Virus record (IMG/VR): IMGVR_UViG_3300036715_000939 | Span: 1 to 33,617 of that record | Source of the DNA: a virus | Length of the DNA: 33,617 bases | Reading direction: 5' to 3' (one strand) | Shown here: piece by piece, positions 7,524 to 13,353 of the stretch | Layout of the letters: each line of letters begins with the position of its first letter | Position numbering within the stretch: position 1 is the stretch's first letter | Position numbers and translations under genes: made by a program | Notes under the pieces: generated by a model | The model's input: the letters and a program-made list of their open reading frames with translations, nothing else | Database searches by the model: none | What the model was told of the DNA's origin: nothing

Positions 7524-8867
7524 TCAGCCGTAGTAAGTCTTGGTGACAGAAAGACTCTGTCCACCAACAAAACGATAGACAATGTAGTATCCAAGTCCAT
7601 CAGATAAGTGAGTCAGTTTCGCGTCCTGGTGCTTGTCAATCTCCCCACTGCCGCCTTCAAGCAGCCGCACCCCGTCCAAATCGCGCGATGTCATGGGGGC
7701 GCGGTTCGGGTCGCAGTAGAGATGCCTCTCGCCTACGACATTCAGAATGCGGCTGTTCATGCAGTTCACCCTCGCGCGCTCGGTGGGATTAGACCGCGGC
7801 ACGAAATACATGAATCGTTCTCCAAAGTGCGGTTTAAGCACCGACCGGACCAAATCCCAGTCAGACCCCTGGGTCGCCGACGTCTTTCTGTTCCCACCGG
7901 TGGCGTCTCCATACACATGAACCTCGCCTTGGTGCTCACCCCATACTTCAATGAGTTTCCGGCATACGGCCACGGTATTAGAATTCTGAGGTATGTAGAC
8001 CTCACCGATAACCTTGGTCCCGACGAGGCCGTTTGGGAGAATGCCCTCCTGAGCAATAACAGCCACGCCCGGATCCACATTGAAGTCGAAGCAGAACGCG
8101 ATTGGAGCTTTTGGATCATAATCCAATCTAGCCTTATTCGCGTCAGTATAGTTGTAGTACGCCCTTCCGACGAAGTTGACAAAGGATCCCTCGTATTCCT
8201 GCTGAAAAGTAAGCTCATCCATGTCACGCTTAGCCGACTCAACGGTCTGCGCGTCCAAGACCTCAGAACTCTTCCAGTGGTAGTATCCCCACTCGCTCGC
8301 TTCGCCAAACTCAATCATCTGCGCTTTGGCATACTCGGCGATGTCGTAATAGTGGTTTCTTCCTTCAGGCACTCCGATCAGATCGCACCAGCCCTGTCGG
8401 TCGGCCAGCGCAGGCCGGACGTTCGCGTTCCATGCCGACGCCTTCATGTTTCCGTATTCATCAAGGATCCCGCCATCCCAGGGCGACCCTTCAATGCGCT
8501 CTGGCTTGTCCATGCCCACGACCATAATGGTCGAATTCATAATGGTAGTGATGGAAAGCTCTGTTTCTGAGATCCCACGGGGGGCGATCAGCCGCTTCGG
8601 CACCAAGAGCTTCAGATCATTCCAATAGATGCGCTTGGCCTGATCCCGAGTGGGCGCCCCGCAGAAGTATCGTGGATCCGGAAAGCTGCTCGCTCCACGC
8701 ATCCCTGGTGGCATGAGCGCCCGCAGCACAAGTTTCCGCTTTGCGTTCTCTGTCTTTCCCGATCGTCGCCCCGCAGGCACCACATTGAACCTGTGGGGCG
8801 AGTTCGCATACTCCATCTGTGGCTTGATCTCACGCAGTGGAGTCCAACGAGCGGGGAGGCTAAGCAT
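7524..8867 (-). CDS. terL: Terminase large subunit
   Basis: 447 residues; ATP-driven motor that packages DNA and cuts concatemers. The ATPase domain shows a Walker A AGRRSGKT at residues 32-39 and Walker B ILDEYG at 134-139. The nuclease domain has the RNase H-like order: FDFNVDPG with Asp261 and Asp265, GDATGG at 320-325, and the last acidic residue in HLSDGLGYY (Asp423). The GDATGG and SDGLGY motifs match the P22/Sf6-like and related phage terminases. It follows the small subunit by 14 bases and starts the late operon with it. Confidence 0.95.
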   Translation of the reverse strand: MLSLPARWTPLREIKPQMEYANSPHRFNVVPAGRRSGKTENAKRKLVLRALMPPGMRGASSFPDPRYFCGAPTRDQAKRIYWNDLKLLVPKRLIAPRGISETELSITTIMNSTIMVVGMDKPERIEGSPWDGGILDEYGNMKASAWNANVRPALADRQGWCDLIGVPEGRNHYYDIAEYAKAQMIEFGEASEWGYYHWKSSEVLDAQTVESAKRDMDELTFQQEYEGSFVNFVGRAYYNYTDANKARLDYDPKAPIAFCFDFNVDPGVAVIAQEGILPNGLVGTKVIGEVYIPQNSNTVAVCRKLIEVWGEHQGEVHVYGDATGGNRKTSATQGSDWDLVRSVLKPHFGERFMYFVPRSNPTERARVNCMNSRILNVVGERHLYCDPNRAPMTSRDLDGVRLLEGGSGEIDKHQDAKLTHLSDGLGYYIVYRFVGGQSLSVTKTYYG

Positions 8868-8881
8868 CGGCAGCCTACCCG

Positions 8882-9427
8882 CTACTCGCCGCTGGGCGCT
8901 GCGCCCTCGGCATCTGCTTCTTCCTGAAGTCTCCGCTTAACGAGGTAGGCATTGTAGTCAGTCTCCTTACCAGACTGTTTCATTGCCTGATATAGGAAGT
9001 CTCGAACCGCGATCGCGCCATCGTTGTCGCCCTTGGGGGCCTGATCCATACCGAGGAACTTGGACCGTCGGTCAGAAATCTTCAGGAGGATGTCAGCAGA
9101 CTTACTGTCCTTGGCCATGGCCCAATGAATCTTATGGAGTGCGTCCAGGCGGCTGAGCTCAAGGACCATCACTTCATCAATCGTCTCCTGAAGCTCCTTG
9201 TGCAGAAGCTCCAGTCCTGTCTTCACAAGTTCCCTAGCCATGACGGTGCCGATTTCCATGATAGCACCGATTTCCATGTAGTCATGGCCGTCCCGGCGGA
9301 GCTGCATGGCTCGGAGCACTCGGAGCGAAACGCCCAGGGAGGCTTCGTCCACGAACTCAAACACGTCCGCATCGTGCGCGTCGGGGGGAATTTGTAGGGG
9401 TTCCGGTTTTTTACTAGACTTCGCCAT
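8882..9427 (-). CDS. terS: Terminase small subunit
   Basis: 181 residues; recognises the packaging site and hands DNA to TerL. A helix-turn-helix type segment is seen at about residues 38-65 (MQLRRDGHDYMEIGAIMEIGTVMARELV), followed by a long helical oligomerisation part (LLHKELQETIDEVMVLELSRLDALHKIHWAMAKD) and a KSADILLKISDRRSKFLGMD segment typical of small terminases. An acidic tail ends the protein. It is the first gene of the leftward late operon. Assignment rests on this order plus position next to TerL. Confidence 0.8.
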   Translation of the reverse strand: MAKSSKKPEPLQIPPDAHDADVFEFVDEASLGVSLRVLRAMQLRRDGHDYMEIGAIMEIGTVMARELVKTGLELLHKELQETIDEVMVLELSRLDALHKIHWAMAKDSKSADILLKISDRRSKFLGMDQAPKGDNDGAIAVRDFLYQAMKQSGKETDYNAYLVKRRLQEEADAEGAAPSGE

Positions 9428-9586
9428 GCTTGGATCCTCGGTAGTCCAGTGCCAAGTGTAAGGCGGATTGGCTGCGCGAGCAAGCCTTTATGTTCGATCC
9501 TCAGTATTTTGTGATTCCATTTACGGTGGATACTATGAACTGGGATCTCTGGCAGATGGGGCTGGGAGGCTCTATCTAGGCATTGC

Positions 9587-9709
9587 GCTTCTCTGATTCC
9601 CGGATCTCTGGGATCTCTGATTCCCAGCTTCTCTGATCTCTGGTATTCTTGGATTCTTGGATCTCTAGTATTCTTGGATTCTTGGATTCTTGGATTCTTG
9701 GATCTCTGG
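9587..9709. repeat. Short GA/TC-rich direct repeats upstream of terS
   Basis: A gene-free stretch (9428-9990) separates terS from the next minus-strand gene. Within it 9587-9709 consists of repeats of GGATCTCTG and the 8-bp unit GGATTCTT, five or more units in near-perfect tandem at 9651-9700. Similar GGATTCGTGGATCTC text recurs near 13110. The tract has no ribosome site and the open frames across it are low-complexity. It might be a packaging or recombination substrate, but that is only a guess. Confidence 0.6.
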
Positions 9710-9880
9710 CGCGGAGTGAACATTCTGAAGACCAGCATAGATGCACCCCGAGGTGTGCGGAGTATTAGCTTCTCAGTGCTGCGAGACTGGGAGCGCGGCG
9801 CAGCCGTAATGGTACTGAATGGGCATGTGCTTATATACCTATATGTACATAAGCATAACAAGGCATGTTGTAACCTATGG

Positions 9881-9971
9881 CATAGGCTACCAGGGGGTAG
9901 CCTATGGGCATTGTTACAATTTAATACAACAATGCCCATAGGCTACCAGGGGGTAGCCTATGGGCATTGTT
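9881..9971. repeat. Nested inverted and direct repeats forming strong hairpins
   Basis: Two hairpins share one sequence. The first has 11-bp arms (9881-9891 and 9896-9906), the second perfect 18-bp arms (9930-9947 and 9952-9969), both with an AGGG loop. A 35-base block is repeated directly (9881-9915 and 9937-9971, 56 bp apart). The segment between (9902-9942) is itself an inverted repeat around ACAATTTAAT. It lies just downstream of the 156-residue minus-strand gene, so it may terminate its transcript, or be a protein or recombination site. No long T tract is seen. Confidence 0.85.
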
Positions 9972-9990
9972 TACTTGTGCAGTGTTTATG

Positions 9991-10461
9991 CTAGGCTGGC
10001 ACGCTAAGAACAATTGCTTGCTTCTGCCAGGCACAGCGCACAATGCCAGCGTTGATGCTGAACCATGTCCCCGTGTTAGGATGCTGCGCTGCAAGGCCCT
10101 TAACCTTGCACTGGCCATTAGCCTGGGCCTTGGCCTGGGCTGGCAGGGTACAGCCCAGCACTGTGCCAACGGTAACGGGCTGGCCATTGCTGGCCAACTG
10201 TGCCATGGCCTGCAATATGGCATTGTGCCCCGCGCTGCGTACGCTACCGTTGGCAGGTACGGGTACAGGGCCGGTGGCAACCAGTAGGTTATGCGTAGGC
10301 ATGGCGCCCCCGCATAGTTTGGCCATAAGTACGGCCTGAGCCTGCCTACTGCTGGCGCCCTGTAACGGCGTGGCGGGCGTGGCCACGGCTGGCACGGCTG
10401 GCACGGCGTGGGCCTTTACGGCGGTGACTTGCTTGGTAGCGGTAGCTTGCTTGGTGGCCAT
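9991..10461 (-). CDS. Basic protein without Asp or Glu, 156 aa; possible paralogue of the 11937 and 20498 genes
   Basis: Starts at ATG 10461 behind CCCAAAGGGG (an in-frame ATG farther upstream lacks a ribosome site). The product is built from Ala, Val, Gln, Lys, Gly, Pro and Thr and contains no Asp and no Glu, a direct result of the missing GA dinucleotide. An Ala/Val/Pro low-complexity start (VPAVPAVATPATP) precedes a more structured half with HNAILQAMAQLAS and TWFSINAGIV. These align loosely with LRYNIMKAIQ and VGFALANGLI in the 20498 protein, and the leader and ribosome region resemble those of the 11937 gene, so a diverged third paralogue is possible. Function unknown; it may bind nucleic acid given the charge. 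Confidence 0.6.
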   Translation of the reverse strand: MATKQATATKQVTAVKAHAVPAVPAVATPATPLQGASSRQAQAVLMAKLCGGAMPTHNLLVATGPVPVPANGSVRSAGHNAILQAMAQLASNGQPVTVGTVLGCTLPAQAKAQANGQCKVKGLAAQHPNTGTWFSINAGIVRCAWQKQAIVLSVPA

Positions 10462-10516
10462 TGTGTACCCCTTTGGGTAATGGGCTGGGCGGCATTGCCC
10501 TAGCCTGCCTTGTATA

Positions 10517-10540
10517 AGCATAAGGCAGGCCAAAGTGCAA
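10517..10540 (-). promoter_or_regulatory. Probable promoter of the acid-free protein gene
   Basis: TATGCT (10522-10517 on the minus strand) with TTTGCAC 12 bases upstream, about 56 bases before the gene start. The spacing equals that of the third box in the other promoters, but the box normally 22 bases upstream is not recognisable. After the -10 come the arms GCCTGCCT (10504-10511 region) and AGGCAGGC (10523-10530), a pairing that spans the -10 itself. Weaker evidence than for the neighbouring promoters. Confidence 0.45.
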
Positions 10541-10702
10541 AGTGCTATGCTTGCAGCACTTAGCTATATTACCACCTGGTTATAGTGCCGCATTACGGCA
10601 TAGCATAAGCGCCAGTTTACCATAAGTGTAGCAACTGCGCCATTTAGCTTGTGCCGTATTGGGGCTATGTTATGCCGCGCTACGGCACTCCCCAGCAAGG
10701 GT

Positions 10703-10837
10703 CGCGTCGCAGCATCTTTCGTGCCAATTCGCGTCGCAGCATCTTTCGTGCCAATTCGCGTCGCAGCATCTTTCGTGCCAATTCGTGTCGCAGCATCTTT
10801 CGTGCCAATTCGTGTCGCAGCATCTTTCGTGCCAAAT
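10703..10837. repeat. Five tandem copies of a 27-bp repeat
   Basis: Units begin at 10703, 10730, 10757, 10784 and 10811. Each reads CGCGTCGCAGCATCTTTCG plus TGCCAATT; copies 4 and 5 have CGTG in place of CGCG, and the last unit ends AAAT. There are no spacers, so this is not a CRISPR array. Open frames through it (repeated RSIFRANS or RVAASFVPI) lack ribosome sites and are artefacts. The core AGCATCTTT also occurs, inverted, in the module boundaries at 11001-11013 and 11530-11541. It marks the right edge of the GA/TC-poor region. Confidence 0.95.
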
Positions 10838-11010
10838 CCATTCTTTTCATTTTCGTAGTCTATGACTCAGGAGCGGAGTCGCGCAGAGTCTCCTCTCGAG
10901 CGCCCGCGTGTGAGATCAAACCGTGAGCTCCTCGGCTCCTCGAGCGAGCGCCCGCGTGTGAACTCAGTTCCGCGATCTCTGAAGAGTCGCGCAGAGTCAA
11001 GCCAAAGATG

Positions 11011-11042
11011 CTCAAAACAAGGAGTCCCCTAAGGAACTCCTT
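11011..11042 (-). terminator. Intrinsic terminator after the 61-aa gene
   Basis: Minus-strand hairpin AAGGAGTTCC-TTAG-GGGACTCCTT (10 pairs, one G-U) followed by GTTTTGAG, 19 bases downstream of the gene stop. Confidence 0.8.
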
Positions 11043-11060
11043 GCGCGCCCGCGTGTGAAC

Positions 11061-11246
11061 TCAGTTCCAATTCCCGTAGGCATGACGCTCAGCTTCCTCA
11101 ATCTCACGCTGCCACATCTGGTCTATGAAGTCGCGTAGTCGCTGATGCCCGGAGCGCTTGACACGGATTGTCCTTGCTTCTCCGGCACACAGCCGCTTGC
11201 AGAGGATGTCTCCTGTGTAGGGGTGACGGGGGAGACGGGGGAGCAT
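11061..11246 (-). CDS. Small basic protein, 61 aa
   Basis: ATG 11246 overlaps the TAA of the upstream 45-residue gene by one base (TAATG), so translation is coupled. The protein begins MLPRLPRHPYTGDILCKRL and ends with a charged helix (QRLRDFIDQMWQREIEEAERH). A longer frame starting at 11369 runs through the other gene and has no ribosome site. Second gene of a two-gene module with promoter, hairpin leader and terminator. Unknown function; small basic early proteins of phages often target host enzymes, which is speculation here. Confidence 0.55.
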   Translation of the reverse strand: MLPRLPRHPYTGDILCKRLCAGEARTIRVKRSGHQRLRDFIDQMWQREIEEAERHAYGNWN

Positions 11247-11383
11247 TAGCCCACCTTGACCAAGCGCCGCGCGACGCGGGGGGAGTTGCCGCAGGCGATG
11301 AGCCCGCAGAAGAGATACGAGCAGGACAGCGCCCAGACAGCGACGTGCCTGGAAACGCGGATGGTGCAACGGAACTTTGACAT
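11246..11383 (-). CDS. Small membrane protein, 45 aa
   Basis: ATG 11383 behind CAAAGGGGTCCACA, the same leader end used by the 10461 and 11937 genes. The start MSKFRCTIRVSRHVA is basic, followed by one hydrophobic helix (about residues 15-31, VAVWALSCSYLFCGLIA) and a basic end (RVARRLVKVG), predicting a single-span membrane protein. The segment CGLIACG could instead be a lipoprotein-like cysteine, though no signal-peptidase II pattern is clear. Own promoter 50 bases upstream. Confidence 0.6.
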   Translation of the reverse strand: MSKFRCTIRVSRHVAVWALSCSYLFCGLIACGNSPRVARRLVKVG

Positions 11384-11429
11384 TGTGGACCCCTTTGGGC
11401 TGCGACAGGCACCCTTGCCTGGTATGTAT

Positions 11430-11475
11430 AGTATAAGGCGGGCGGGGCTCAAATGCTGGTCAAACTTTGCTCAAA
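11430..11475 (-). promoter_or_regulatory. Early promoter with three 11-bp-phased boxes
   Basis: Read on the minus strand: TTTGAGC (11475-11469), TTTGACC (11464-11458) and TTTGAGC (11453-11447), each 11 bp apart, then TATACT at 11435-11430. The middle box is 22 bp from the -10. Leader hairpin CAGGCA-AGGG-TGCCTG follows before the ribosome site. Confidence 0.8.
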
Positions 11476-11540
11476 TATTTTGGACCCATGATCTTAGAAT
11501 TTTCGACCACGAGTCGCGCAGAGTCAAGCCAAAGATGCTC

Positions 11541-11567
11541 AAAATAAGGAGCCCTCGTGGGCTCCTT
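11541..11567 (-). terminator. Intrinsic terminator after the 116-aa gene
   Basis: Minus-strand hairpin AAGGAGCCC-ACGA-GGGCTCCTT (9 perfect pairs), then TTATTTTGAG. It is 19 bases past the gene stop. The same arms appear at 11019-11042 with a different centre. Confidence 0.85.
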
Positions 11568-11586
11568 GCGTGGACGCGCGTGTGAA

Positions 11587-11937
11587 CTATTTGGCGCTGA
11601 CGAACCCGTTGGTGATGCAGAAGACGACATCAGTCATCTTGATGGCGTAGGGCTTGGAGTCGTGCTTGGACCCCGGCTTGCCGTAGACCTCAGCTCCGAG
11701 CGCCTCGCCCACGGTGGACACGGACTGCACCTTGGCGACGATGTTGAAGCGGAGTCCCGGCTTGCAGTCGTTGGGCTTGCCCATGGACAGCTTGGTGGAC
11801 GCAACAGGCACCTTGATCTCGGTGGCCTTGGTGAACAGAGAGGTCTTGACAGCGGCGCAGGCCGGGCGAGTAGCGCGGTGCTCGCGGGCCATGACGGCGG
11901 CGGCGACGGACTTGGGGGAGGTGGACTTGGTGGCCAT
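11587..11937 (-). CDS. Phage paralogue-family protein, 116 aa (copy 1)
   Basis: ATG 11937 with AAAGGAGCCTACA before it. Compared with the 136-residue protein at 20498, shared elements occur in the same order: RPACAAVK / RPTCAAVR, LRFNIVAKVQ / LRYNIMKAIQ, TVGEALGAEVYG / TVADAIAKEVHG, KPYAIKMTDVVF / KPYRIKRVDVGF and ITNGFV / LANGLI. The two are therefore paralogues on opposite strands, 9 kb apart. Basic Ala/Ser-rich N-terminus, no membrane helix. The function is unknown to me; conserved Cys and the positively charged character allow DNA binding. Its own promoter, leader hairpin and terminator form a complete module. Confidence 0.65.
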   Translation of the reverse strand: MATKSTSPKSVAAAVMAREHRATRPACAAVKTSLFTKATEIKVPVASTKLSMGKPNDCKPGLRFNIVAKVQSVSTVGEALGAEVYGKPGSKHDSKPYAIKMTDVVFCITNGFVSAK

Positions 11938-11983
11938 TGTAGGCTCCTTTGGGTTGTGACAGGCACCCTTGCCTGGCACATAT

Positions 11984-12029
11984 AGTATAGGGCCTGCGCC
12001 GCTCAAATGCACATCAAACTTTTGTCAAA
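11984..12029 (-). promoter_or_regulatory. Early promoter with three 11-bp-phased boxes
   Basis: Minus strand: TTTGACA (12029-12023), TTTGATG (12018-12012), TTTGAGC (12007-12001), then TATACT at 11989-11984; the middle box is 22 bp from the -10. A leader hairpin with arms CAGGCA and TGCCTG (11960-11975) lies before AAAGGAG. Confidence 0.82.
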
Positions 12030-12074
12030 CTTTTTTCGAGCCCAGAGTCGCGCAGAGTCAAGGGTCCAGGTCGC

Positions 12075-12096
12075 GCAAAGAGTTCCTAAGAACTCT
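12075..12096 (-). terminator. Probable terminator after the 79-aa gene
   Basis: Minus-strand hairpin AGAGTTC-TTAG-GAACTCT followed only by TTTGCG, so termination may be weak. It occupies the same place in the module as the stronger terminators at 11011 and 11541. Confidence 0.5.
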
Positions 12097-12138
12097 GCTC
12101 ATGCGCCCGCGTGTGAGCTCGGGCCCGCGTGTGAGCTC

Positions 12139-12378
12139 TTACTTGGTCCTGGTGATGGCCCGAAGCGCAGTGTCAACGTGCGAGTCATTCAGCCCGTCAC
12201 GGTAGACCAGCATGGGGTCAATTAACTTGCGATCACATGCCGCATGATACAGATCCCAGCGGTACTGCATGGCAGACTTCCCCGCCTTTGTATAATTGTC
12301 CAAGGCTTGGGGGTATAGATCCATGACTGTCCTTACTCCAAACTGAATCGTAGCGAAAGTGTCGGCACTCATCTTCAT
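12139..12378 (-). CDS. Hypothetical protein, 79 aa
   Basis: ATG 12378 behind AGGAGTCTAAG; a second in-frame ATG two codons on is less well spaced. The protein is helical, with MSADTFATIQFGVRTVMDLYPQ, YTKAGKSAMQYRWDLYHAAC and a DGLNDSHVDTALRAI end. Segments of this type (Trp-Asp-Leu-Tyr-His-Ala-Ala) occur in small conserved phage proteins of unknown function. It is followed by two copies of the 3' element and a terminator hairpin. It is downstream of the 94-residue gene and may share the promoter at 12980. Confidence 0.6.
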   Translation of the reverse strand: MKMSADTFATIQFGVRTVMDLYPQALDNYTKAGKSAMQYRWDLYHAACDRKLIDPMLVYRDGLNDSHVDTALRAITRTK

Positions 12379-12486
12379 CTTAGACTCCTGAGCTAGGGGC
12401 GTGGTTCCATAAACTAGGCCCCTCTGTGCCTCGAAGTGCGGCCCTGACCGCTACCGCCTTGGCGCGTAGGCTCGAGGAGCGTAGAG

Positions 12487-12512
12487 CGTAGCCCAGAGCT
12501 GTCTGGGCTACG
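12487..12512 (-). other. Perfect 11-bp hairpin between two minus-strand genes
   Basis: Arms CGTAGCCCAGA (12487-12497) and TCTGGGCTACG (12502-12512), loop of four. No T run follows on either strand, so RNA processing, stability or attenuation is more likely than intrinsic termination. The 176 bases 12379-12554 hold no gene that I can support. Confidence 0.6.
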
Positions 12513-12554
12513 TTCTGGGGCTTGGCGTAGGGCTGTTCAGGGCTGCGCCTGTTC

Positions 12555-12839
12555 CTAGGCCTCGGGATCTGCCGCCACGACCTCTGGTTCCTCGGGCTCG
12601 TAGCGGATGGGCACGAGCGGCACACAGGAGAGCTTGTTGATCTCGCAACCTTCAACCCAGGCTCCAGCCCAAGCGTAGCGATAATCCAGTTCCTGTTTCT
12701 TGAATGCTTCGGCTACGAGTGCCACCGCCTGTCTGAGAGCCTGAGCGCTCGTGGATCCATCTGTGTGGATATCAAGTTCTAGGTCAAACTTGACACGCAC
12801 TCGGCTCTTGATCTTCTCGTTCCACTCCGAAGGTTTCAT
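12555..12839 (-). CDS. Hypothetical acidic protein, 94 aa
   Basis: ATG 12839 overlaps the stop of the small membrane protein gene by four bases. The product starts MKPSEWNEKIKSRVRVKFDLELDIHTDG, a beta-type segment, continues with an Ala-rich helix (ALRQAVALVAEAFKKQ) and ends with a Glu/Pro-rich tail (RYEPEEPEVVAADPEA). Alternating strands and a helix could form a small ferredoxin-like fold, but no family is recognised. Transcribed from the promoter at 12980. Confidence 0.6.
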   Translation of the reverse strand: MKPSEWNEKIKSRVRVKFDLELDIHTDGSTSAQALRQAVALVAEAFKKQELDYRYAWAGAWVEGCEINKLSCVPLVPIRYEPEEPEVVAADPEA

Positions 12840-12943
12840 CGTGACAGCTCCGCTGCGAGGGCCAGCATGAAGGCGCTGGTGATGGTTGCAAGGATAATGC
12901 CCGAGATCCAGGCATTGATGGTGCGAGTTTGTGCCCTAGGCAT
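12836..12943 (-). CDS. Small membrane protein, 35 aa
   Basis: ATG 12943 behind CGGAGGCTATC, ending in a TGA that overlaps the next start. MPRAQTRTINAWISGI continues into a hydrophobic span of about 20 residues (GIILATITSAFMLALAA) and ends AELSR. First gene after the 12980 promoter and hairpin leader. Basic N-terminus predicts N-in orientation. Function unknown; the size fits phage membrane-acting early proteins as well as a holin-like role, which is not supported by context. Confidence 0.6.
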   Translation of the reverse strand: MPRAQTRTINAWISGIILATITSAFMLALAAELSR

Positions 12944-12957
12944 GATAGCCTCCGTAT

Positions 12958-13025
12958 GCAGGGTTGCCCTGCACCTATAAGTATAACGCTCGGTGCCTCA
13001 ATTGCAAGCTCAAAGTTTAATCAAA
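12958..13025 (-). promoter_or_regulatory. Leftward early promoter with phased boxes and leader hairpin
   Basis: Minus strand: TTTGATT (13025-13019), TTTGAGC (13014-13008), AATTGAG (13003-12997), 11 bp apart; TATACT at 12985-12980 is 22 bp from the middle box. The transcript then forms GCAGGG-CAA-CCCTGC (12972-12958), directly before CGGAGG. This is the first leftward promoter at the edge of the origin candidate. Confidence 0.82.
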
Positions 13026-13116
13026 GTTTGGCTCGTCACTAAGAGTCGCGTGGAGTCAAGTTGAATGAATATTCGAGCGGAGATTGTCGGCAAAAGACTG
13101 AGATTCGTGGATTCGT

Positions 13117-13209
13117 GGATCTCCGCGTGTGAACTCCAGTCGCGTCGGTAAAGAGCGGAATTCGTTGAGTCTCGGATCTCCGCGTGTGAACTCCAGTCGC
13201 GTCGGTAAA
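13117..13209. repeat. 36-bp direct repeat
   Basis: Identical blocks at 13117-13152 and 13174-13209, 57 bp apart, containing GGATCTCCGCGTGTGAACTC and a GTCGCGTCGGTAAA end. They carry the 3' element of the small-gene modules although no gene lies here, suggesting remnants of lost modules. Confidence 0.9.
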
Positions 13210-13353
13210 TTAAGGACTAGGATCTCTGGATTACAGCGAAAATGAGCGAAAAATGAAGCGAGGGATGAGCGTGGAACTCGGATCTTTGGCGCGATCTATG
13301 GAGTAGAAAACACCGATTTTGTGGACGTGGTTCTTTGTGCTCAGATCGCTCGT

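Larger units (their letters stand above)
9819..10688. other. Region almost devoid of GA and TC dinucleotides
   Basis: By reading each base pair step, I find only eight GA or TC dinucleotides in 870 bases (near 10008, 10023, 10054, 10060, 10068, 10080, 10338 and 10426). Random sequence would give about 109. Three stretches (9819-10007, 10082-10337, 10428-10688) have none. The depletion crosses non-coding hairpins, a gene and its promoter alike, so it is not a codon effect. It ends sharply at the 27-bp tandem repeat on the right and near 9818 on the left. Confidence 0.9.
10876..13189. repeat. Dispersed 3' and boundary elements of the small-gene modules
   Basis: Two motifs recur between minus-strand genes. 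CCGCGTGTGA or a one-base variant occurs at 10904, 10952, 11049, 11576, 12107, 12125, 13123 and 13180, and on the transcript it lies just after the stop codons of the genes ending at 11061, 11587 and 12139. GAGTCGCG(C/T)(A/G)GAGTC occurs at 10876, 10984, 11511, 12045 and 13043, between a terminator hairpin and the next upstream promoter. Gene-free 10838-11060 is filled with these elements plus a terminator. Confidence 0.85.

Noticed and set aside
7608-8570. 320-aa plus-strand frame inside terL
   Set aside because: Antisense shadow of terL, which has all terminase motifs.
9223-9939. 238-aa minus-strand frame across the terS start and upstream repeats
   Set aside because: Its first part is a translation of the low-complexity repeats and its end is a shadow of terS.
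9967-10339. Plus-strand frames opposite the acid-free gene
   Set aside because: They begin at in-frame ATG codons with no ribosome site, and the minus-strand frame has the promoter, leader and ribosome site.
10703-10837. CRISPR-like array
   Set aside because: Units abut directly with no variable spacers and there are no cas genes.
10649-10926. Three overlapping plus-strand frames over the 27-bp repeat
   Set aside because: They translate the repeat in three frames, have no ribosome site and lie in non-coding DNA; the open frames are a consequence of the repeat unit being a multiple of three.
12380-12655. 91-aa minus-strand frame between two small genes
   Set aside because: Overlaps the end of the 94-aa gene in another frame, no ribosome site, composition unlike the neighbours.
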